Assembly: GCA_002338565.1 (NCBI GenBank)
Contig: DDIN01000005.1
Location: 9,057 to 73,056 of the forward strand
DNA length: 64,000 nucleotides
Origin: Hyphomonadaceae bacterium UBA1849
Lineage (GTDB): Bacteria; Pseudomonadota; Alphaproteobacteria; Caulobacterales; Hyphomonadaceae
Direction of reading: 5' to 3'
Under the pieces are notes generated by a model. The model did not search any database and was not told where the DNA came from. It saw only the letters and a list, made by a program, of their open reading frames with translations. Position numbers and translations under genes: made by a program. Shown here one piece after another: positions 58,805 through 64,000 of the stretch (its first letter is position 1; the number at the start of each line of letters is the position of its first letter).

Positions 58805-59367
58805 TCTGAAGTTTCCTTTTGGGCATTGAGTTCGTCCGCGGTCCAGCGCGGCGTGATGTATTGCGGACAGTTCCAGTCGAAGGCGACGATGTTGATCAGG
58901 AAAGCGCCAATGGCTTTGTCGCGGTGTTCGGGCAGGGCGATCTGGGAGACGAAATCGGGGGCATCCTGCGCCGTCACATAGGCGCCGCGCCCGGCGATTT
59001 TCAGCCGGCGGCGGTTCGGGTAATCCATCAGGAGGAGTGAAACTCGATCATTCACGCGCACATTGCCAGCCGACATGAACTGGCGGTTGCCGCGCAGATC
59101 CGCAAAGCCGATACGGTTCTGGGATATGACTTGCAGAAAACCCGTCTCCCCGCCGCGATGCTGCACATAGGGCCATCCATCATCGGTAACGCTGGCCATG
59201 TAGAAGCTGTTGCGCTGCATGATGAAGGTCGCCTCTCTGGAGGTGAGGCGATCATCTGCGTTCGTCGCGTTGGCTTCCATATTGGCGTAGAGCTCGCGTG
59301 ATCCATCAAAGGTCTGAAGGGCGCGTGCGGTCGGGCTGAGCAGGGTTTTGAGATAGTTGGCTGTCAT
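58801..59367 (-). CDS. Pyridoxamine 5'-phosphate oxidase-like flavoprotein
   Basis: Encodes 188 residues. The split beta-barrel FMN-binding pattern is visible: DSFYMASVT-like FYMASVTDDGWPYVQHRGG, NRIGFADLRGNRQFMSAGNVRVNDRVSLLLMDYPNRRRLKIAG, and the C-terminal FDWNCPQYITPRWT, which is typical of the Rv1155/alr4036-type subgroup. It probably uses FMN or F420 for a redox reaction on small molecules. It is followed by the coupled VOC gene. No pyridoxal pathway gene is adjacent. Confidence 0.88.
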   Translation of the reverse strand: MTANYLKTLLSPTARALQTFDGSRELYANMEANATNADDRLTSREATFIMQRNSFYMASVTDDGWPYVQHRGGETGFLQVISQNRIGFADLRGNRQFMSAGNVRVNDRVSLLLMDYPNRRRLKIAGRGAYVTAQDAPDFVSQIALPEHRDKAIGAFLINIVAFDWNCPQYITPRWTADELNAQKETSE

Positions 59368-59535
59368 GAGCGACAGATAGCTCTTTAGAAAATTATAGGT
59401 AATTCCTAAAAAATGACACTCAGTGTTCCGGAAGATGGAATAATGTATGCGGAGACTATACGGCAGGTGAGTTGCCGATTGCCGCGGCTGTGCTCATAGT
59501 TGGCGGATCAGCGGGATGGCGTCTGAGAGGTTAGG

Positions 59536-60564
59536 GTGCAGAGTAGTTTCAGGTTTCTTCTGGCGTGGCTTGTTGTGTTGGCCCATCTCACAGAAGGCGC
59601 GCGATATACCAGCCATACCGGCATTTTCGCCGTGTTCGGCTTCTATCTTCTGTCCGGCTATCTGATCACGCTGATCCTGAATACAACATACGAATTCAGG
59701 TTCGCGCCTTTCGCGATCAATCGCTTTTTACGCCTGTTTCCGGTCTACTACATCATAGCGGCGGCGACGCTGATTATGATCTTCCTGCTTCCGGAGGCTG
59801 AAACTTGGAAACCTGTCTGGCGGATTAGAGACACGCTTGGTGCGTGGCTCGGAAACCTGTTCATTTTTCCGTTCGAATTTCTGGACCAGCGCTTCCGGCT
59901 CGTGCCGCCTGCATGGTCGGTTGGTGTCGAGCTGATCAACTATTTCCTGCTGTGGCTGCTGATTTCACGTTCTGCGCTCTTCACAGCGCTCGGCGTAGCG
60001 GCGGGCGTCGGCTATCATGTGTGGACCTTCCTCACCAATCCGGAATGGCTGGCGCGATATGACCCGTTTGTCGCCGCTATTCTGCCGTTCGCGCTGGGCG
60101 CTGCGCTTTTTCATGCGAGAGGTTACGTTGAGCGCTTGTCGCCGGTGCAGGCCATGTTGGCAGCTGGCGCGGGCGGAGTGTTCTGGGTTGGGAATATGAT
60201 TGCTGCAGGCATCGTGGATGGCCGTTTCGCGGATAATTTCGATCTCTATTTCTATCTGAACCTGCTTTTCATGATCGTGATCATGGTCGGGTTCAGCCAT
60301 TCGTCTTTGAATACGCGTGCGATCGGCATTAGTAAGATGCTGGGCGATCTCGCCTATCCGATCTTCCTGCTGCACTGGCAGGTCGGGTTTCTGGTCAGCC
60401 AGTTTGTGTTTGATGGCAAAGCACGAGGGTTCGACATACTCGCGGTGAGTATCCCGTTCATTCTGATCCTGGCGTTTGGCGTAAACTGGCTGGCGGCACG
60501 GTTTATCGAGCCGATCCGGGGAAAAATCAGACCGGGGCGCGCTGTTTCAGAAAACGTCGGCTGA
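59536..60564 (+). CDS. Membrane acyltransferase family 3 (OafA/YrhL-like)
   Basis: Encodes 342 residues from GTG 59536, with about ten membrane helices. The N-terminal FRFLLAWLVVLAHLTEGA contains the invariant His of the acyltransferase-3 family, and FRLFPVYYI-like NRFLRLFPVYYIIAAA follows; SVGVELINYFLLW and YPIFLLHWQVGF are also typical. The family adds acetyl or other acyl groups to exopolysaccharide, O-antigen or peptidoglycan at the inner membrane. No glycan gene cluster is adjacent. It stands alone before dnaG. Confidence 0.9.
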   Translation: MQSSFRFLLAWLVVLAHLTEGARYTSHTGIFAVFGFYLLSGYLITLILNTTYEFRFAPFAINRFLRLFPVYYIIAAATLIMIFLLPEAETWKPVWRIRDTLGAWLGNLFIFPFEFLDQRFRLVPPAWSVGVELINYFLLWLLISRSALFTALGVAAGVGYHVWTFLTNPEWLARYDPFVAAILPFALGAALFHARGYVERLSPVQAMLAAGAGGVFWVGNMIAAGIVDGRFADNFDLYFYLNLLFMIVIMVGFSHSSLNTRAIGISKMLGDLAYPIFLLHWQVGFLVSQFVFDGKARGFDILAVSIPFILILAFGVNWLAARFIEPIRGKIRPGRAVSENVG

Positions 60565-60696
60565 TCTACAGCATATGGGAGGTGATTTCGGATTGATGAA
60601 GACAGGACGCAAAACTAACTCTGGCATCCACAAAAGAAAGCATTCGTAGGCTGCAACCCATCTGGATTAACCGCCCATAAACTGTAATATCACGCA

Positions 60697-62580
60697 ATGG
60701 TCGGCCATCGCTTCAATGAACAGTTCCTCAACGAGCTGAAATCCCGCATTCGGATTTCGGACGTGGTCGGTCGCAAGGTGAAACTGGTCAAAAAGGGCAA
60801 GGAATGGTCTGGCCTTTCGCCCTTCAGCGCCGAGAAAACACCAAGCTTCTACGTCAATGACCAGAAGCAATTCTTCAAGGACTTCTCTTCCGGCAAATTC
60901 GGCGATGTGATCACCTTCCTGCAGGAGACGGAGCGCGTCTCGTTTGCCGAAGCCGTTGAGAAGCTTGCCGCCGAAGCGGGCATGCAGCTGCCGAGCGATA
61001 CACCGCAAGCCAAAGCAGAACGCTCGCGCCGTGGCCGTCTGATTGATGTGTGCGAAGCGGCAACCCGGTATTTCGAAGAACAACTGCGTGGCCCGGACGG
61101 GGCGCAGGCGCGATCTTATCTGGAAGGGCGGGGGCTGCAGCCTTCGAGCTGGCAGAAATATCGCCTCGGCTTTGCGCCTGATAGCTGGCGGGCTCTGCAG
61201 GAATATCTGGCGAAAACCGGTGCCAGCCAGAAAGATATGCTGGATGCGGGCCTTATCATACAGCCCGATACGGGCCGCGACCCGTATGATCGCTTCCGTG
61301 GACGCGTCATGTTTCCCATCGAGGACACGACCGGCAAGGTGATCGCCTTTGGCGGCCGCTCCATGGAAAAGGACGCCAAGCCGAAATATCTGAACTCACC
61401 GGAAACCGAACTCTTCCATAAAGGCGCGCAGCTCTACCGTTATAAAGCCGCACGTGAAGCCGCAGCCATGGCCAATGTTGAAGGCCTCGTGGTCTGCGAA
61501 GGCTATATGGATGTCATCGCGCTTGGCGAGGCGGGCATTGATTATGCCGTGGCGCCGCTTGGTACCGCGCTGACTGAAGATCAGCTCTCTCTCCTCTGGA
61601 AGGTGGGCGGCGAGCCGGTGCTGTGCTTTGACGGCGATGCGGCTGGTGTACGGGCCGCGCACAAGGCGATTGATCGCGGTCTTCCGCATCTGGAGCCGGG
61701 CCGGTCGCTCTTCTTCGCGCTTCTGCCTGACGGGCTGGATCCGGATGATCTTATCCGCGAGCGCGGCAAGGATGCGATGCACGAAGTTCTGAAGAACGCC
61801 AAACCATTGGTCGATCTTCTATGGGGCCGCGAACTTGAGCAGAGCCCGTTAGACACACCAGAACGTAAAGCAGGGTTTGAACAGCGTCTTGACGATGCGG
61901 TTGCCCATATCCAGCATGCTGGTGTGAAGAAGGCGTATGGCCGTGAGCTTCACCAGCGGCTGCGTGATTACCTCTTCCAGATGCGCCGGCCGGGGCGGCA
62001 GGGTGGTAAATCACCATTTGGTCCGGGTGGCGGTAAATCCCGGAAACCGGAACTCAATCTTAACCCGCGCGGTGTGAGAATCCTCATCAGGATGATTGAT
62101 TCGCCGGAACTTTTGAAAGCCGGACTGGAGCGTTTGGCGGTGGCCAGATTCCCCGATCCGGTGGTCGCAGGGCTGCAAGATGCAGTTTTTGACCTATTTG
62201 AAAGTGGTGAAGAGGTTGACCGAACGGGCTTGACAAGCCATCTACGTTTATTCGGGAAGGATAAAGCTATCCAACTCCTGCGAACACAACCGGCTGGAAT
62301 TCCCCTGCACCCCGCATCTCCAGAGGGTCAGGAATGGCTAAGTGCCCTTGAGCGGTTTTGCGCAGTGGATGAACTTTCCCAGGATGAGCAACAGCTTCGG
62401 TCTTCTGGAGCTGACTCTAATGTTCTGGAACGCAGGCGGGTTGTTGAAAAACTCCGTCTGAAGACCGATATTCGCGATCTAACGCGCGGGGAAGAAGACT
62501 CTGCGCCGGAAGCGAAGTCAGATTTACACGCCGCCATCCGCCGCATGGATGAAGTGGCTAGGAAAAAATGGGGCTCTTAA
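60697..62580 (+). CDS. dnaG: DNA primase
   Basis: Encodes 627 residues. It makes RNA primers for replication. The N-terminal CHC2-type domain is recognisable but the zinc ligands are replaced: Ser41 and Ser44 (LSPFSAEKTPSF) and Asp62 and Ser65 (KDFSSGKFGD) stand where CPFH and CFGC are expected. The RNA polymerase core has YRLGFAPDSWRAL, RGRVMFPIEDTTGKVIAFGGR, VVCEGYMDVIAL, FDGDAAGVRAA and DGLDPDDLI (TOPRIM Glu and Asp). The C-terminal helicase-binding part is present. Family knowledge: other alphaproteobacterial primases also lack the zinc. Followed by rpoD. Confidence 0.97.
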   Translation: MVGHRFNEQFLNELKSRIRISDVVGRKVKLVKKGKEWSGLSPFSAEKTPSFYVNDQKQFFKDFSSGKFGDVITFLQETERVSFAEAVEKLAAEAGMQLPSDTPQAKAERSRRGRLIDVCEAATRYFEEQLRGPDGAQARSYLEGRGLQPSSWQKYRLGFAPDSWRALQEYLAKTGASQKDMLDAGLIIQPDTGRDPYDRFRGRVMFPIEDTTGKVIAFGGRSMEKDAKPKYLNSPETELFHKGAQLYRYKAAREAAAMANVEGLVVCEGYMDVIALGEAGIDYAVAPLGTALTEDQLSLLWKVGGEPVLCFDGDAAGVRAAHKAIDRGLPHLEPGRSLFFALLPDGLDPDDLIRERGKDAMHEVLKNAKPLVDLLWGRELEQSPLDTPERKAGFEQRLDDAVAHIQHAGVKKAYGRELHQRLRDYLFQMRRPGRQGGKSPFGPGGGKSRKPELNLNPRGVRILIRMIDSPELLKAGLERLAVARFPDPVVAGLQDAVFDLFESGEEVDRTGLTSHLRLFGKDKAIQLLRTQPAGIPLHPASPEGQEWLSALERFCAVDELSQDEQQLRSSGADSNVLERRRVVEKLRLKTDIRDLTRGEEDSAPEAKSDLHAAIRRMDEVARKKWGS

Positions 62581-62631
62581 AATCCCCGGTGACTGGCGTG
62601 CGCACCCGGTCACGACCTGGAGAGACACTGC

Positions 62632-64000
62632 ATGAGCAAGGCTGCTGCTGCCAATAAGGAAGAAACTGAGAACGAAACACAGGACGGCCCAGTCCTCGAT
62701 CTCAGCGACGCCAGCGTCAAGAAATTCATCAAGAAAGCCAAAACCCGTGGCTACATCACACATGATGAGCTGAACAAGGTTCTGCCTTCCGACGAGGTGA
62801 ATCCGGACCAGATTGAGGACATCATGTCCCAACTGTCCGAGATGGGCATCTCTGTCGTTGATTCTGAAGAAGAAGGCGAGGAAGAAACCGAGAAAAAGAC
62901 AGAACTCGCGACGGTAAGCGGTTCTAAAGCGGTTACCACCACTAAAGGTAATGCGCGCGGTTCTGACCGGACGGACGACCCTGTGCGCATGTATCTGCGC
63001 GAAATGGGCTCTGTCGAGCTTCTCTCACGTGAAGGCGAGATCGCGATTGCGAAGCGCATTGAGGCGGGTCGCGATGCGATGATCCGTGGCCTCTGCGAAA
63101 GCCCGCTCACGTTCGAAGCCATGATGGTCTGGCGCGACGAGCTTGTTCACGAACGCGTTCTTCTGCGTGACATTATCGACCTTGAAGCGACTTATGGCGC
63201 GGAAAACCCGCCGCCAGAGCCTGAAGAGGAAGAAGAGGACGAGGAAGAAGAAGAGTCTGAAAACTCTGAAGACGGCGAAGAAGGCGAGGACGGTGAAAAC
63301 CGCCGCCGCGACGACGATGACGATGATGATGAAGGCGCGGCTATGTCCATGTCCGCCATGGAGGCTGAACTCCGTGACGGCGTCACATCCAAGCTCGACG
63401 AGATCGCGCGTGAGTTCAAAACCTTCCAGGCCCTTCAGGAAAAGCTCATTGGCCTTCGTATGGAAGGCAAAGAGCTCTCGAACAAGGATCAGGAGAAACT
63501 AAGCTCCATCCAGAACGAGATCATCGAAAACCTGAAAACCATGCACCTCAACAATGCGCGTATCGAAGCGCTCGTTGAGCAGCTCTATGCCATCAACAAG
63601 CGTCTGATGGGCCTTGAAGGCAAGCTGATGCGTCTGGCTGACGCGCATGGCGTTCCGCGTCGTGATTTCCTTGAATCCTATCTCGGCCACGAACTCGACC
63701 CTGACTGGTCTGAGGATGTGCGCGGCAAGTCCAAGAAGTGGGAACGCTTCGTGGCGGCTGAAGCCGAAAAGGTTGAAAACCTGCGTGGCGAGATTTCTGA
63801 CACGGCTCAGGAAATCGGTATTCCGATTGATGACTTCCGCCGTATCGTCTCTACCGTTCAGAAAGGTGAGCGCGAGGCGCGTATTGCGAAGAAAGAGATG
63901 GTCGAGGCAAACCTGCGTCTCGTGATCTCCATCGCGAAGAAGTACACGAACCGCGGCCTGCAATTCCTCGACCTCATTCAGGAAGGCAATATCGGCCTGA
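62632..64000 (+). CDS. rpoD: RNA polymerase primary sigma factor (3' end cut by window)
   Basis: ATG 62632, with GGAGAG upstream, opens a frame that runs to the window end (about 456 codons). The N-terminus has sigma region 1.1 (VKKFIKKAKTRGYITHDELN, LPSDEV) and region 1.2 (DDPVRMYLREMGSVELLSREGEI). An extended acidic segment (EEEEEDEEEEESENSED and DDDDDDDEG, around residues 190-240) lies in the non-conserved part. It ends with the region 2 start: EANLRLVISIAKKYTNRGLQFLDL. dnaG-rpoD is the macromolecular synthesis order. Confidence 0.97.
   Translation, partial: MSKAAAANKEETENETQDGPVLDLSDASVKKFIKKAKTRGYITHDELNKVLPSDEVNPDQIEDIMSQLSEMGISVVDSEEEGEEETEKKTELATVSGSKAVTTTKGNARGSDRTDDPVRMYLREMGSVELLSREGEIAIAKRIEAGRDAMIRGLCESPLTFEAMMVWRDELVHERVLLRDIIDLEATYGAENPPPEPEEEEEDEEEEESENSEDGEEGEDGENRRRDDDDDDDEGAAMSMSAMEAELRDGVTSKLDEIAREFKTFQALQEKLIGLRMEGKELSNKDQEKLSSIQNEIIENLKTMHLNNARIEALVEQLYAINKRLMGLEGKLMRLADAHGVPRRDFLESYLGHELDPDWSEDVRGKSKKWERFVAAEAEKVENLRGEISDTAQEIGIPIDDFRRIVSTVQKGEREARIAKKEMVEANLRLVISIAKKYTNRGLQFLDLIQEGNIGL

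Noticed and set aside
1..64000. tRNA, rRNA, CRISPR arrays, insertion sequences
   Set aside because: Looked for by eye on both strands; no cloverleaf, regular spacer-repeat pattern or transposase gene was recognised.

Overview
The window looks like chromosomal DNA of an alphaproteobacterium, most likely a Hyphomonadaceae/Caulobacterales-type organism. This rests on moderate-to-high GC by eye, the lipid A gene order (pmbA, cysQ-like, DUF4170, ABC exporter, DUF374 acyltransferase, waaA, lpxK), a DnaG that has lost its zinc ligands, and adjacent dnaG and rpoD. No rRNA, tRNA, CRISPR array or recognisable insertion sequence was seen. Assignment to a family is inference.

Left part (1-24.6 kb): the window opens inside the tail of a polymorphic toxin, a HINT remnant followed by a barnase-like RNase domain, with a coupled candidate immunity gene. 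Then come a REP-like repeat, xseA, a globin-coupled chemoreceptor, a CaCA antiporter, an SDR enzyme, a threonine-aldolase-like enzyme, a TetR regulator and uvrB. An AT-richer island follows (about 10.84-14.44 kb) with a Fic protein fused to a HicA-like domain, and a ParB-like protein coupled to an orphan adenine methyltransferase. After it come a VIT-family transporter, small membrane proteins among dispersed repeats, a FemAB/GNAT-like protein, a CPBP protease, an SGNH hydrolase, a cytochrome c, purD, an H-NOX sensor coupled to an ATPase-less HisKA protein, an ACAD10/11-type phosphotransferase and mtgA.

Middle (24.6-46.3 kb): mostly metabolic genes, namely a DUF1206 membrane protein, a hotdog-like protein, an MBL-fold hydrolase opposite a LysR regulator, DUF1993, a Tat-lipoprotein D-amino-acid-oxidase homologue with permuted domain order, an exported amidohydrolase, an alpha/beta hydrolase, DUF2855, an RluB-like pseudouridine synthase and a hemerythrin. 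The lipid A block follows on the minus strand (DUF374 acyltransferase, waaA, lpxK, LpxL-type acyltransferase), its first three genes joined by ATGA overlaps. Divergent from it are a DSP-type phosphatase, pmbA, a cysQ-like phosphatase, DUF4170 and an MsbA-like exporter, so envelope and lipid A functions surround the intergenic region near 40.1 kb.

Right part (46.3-64 kb): housekeeping genes. These are pyk, a class C beta-lactamase-like hydrolase, a fatty acid desaturase, ubiA, rsmE, a dicarboxylate/amino acid symporter, carA, a YqeY-type protein, a formyltransferase, metA (sequence predicts acetyl rather than succinyl specificity), an adenine/adenosine deaminase, VOC and PNPOx-like proteins, a membrane acyltransferase, dnaG and the first about 456 codons of rpoD, cut by the window end.

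Most interesting items: the barnase-like toxin with a non-barstar-looking partner, the Fic-HicA fusion, the ParB-like/methyltransferase pair, the H-NOX/HisKA pair, the permuted oxidase, and hairpins that contain the ribosome binding sites of two membrane protein genes.
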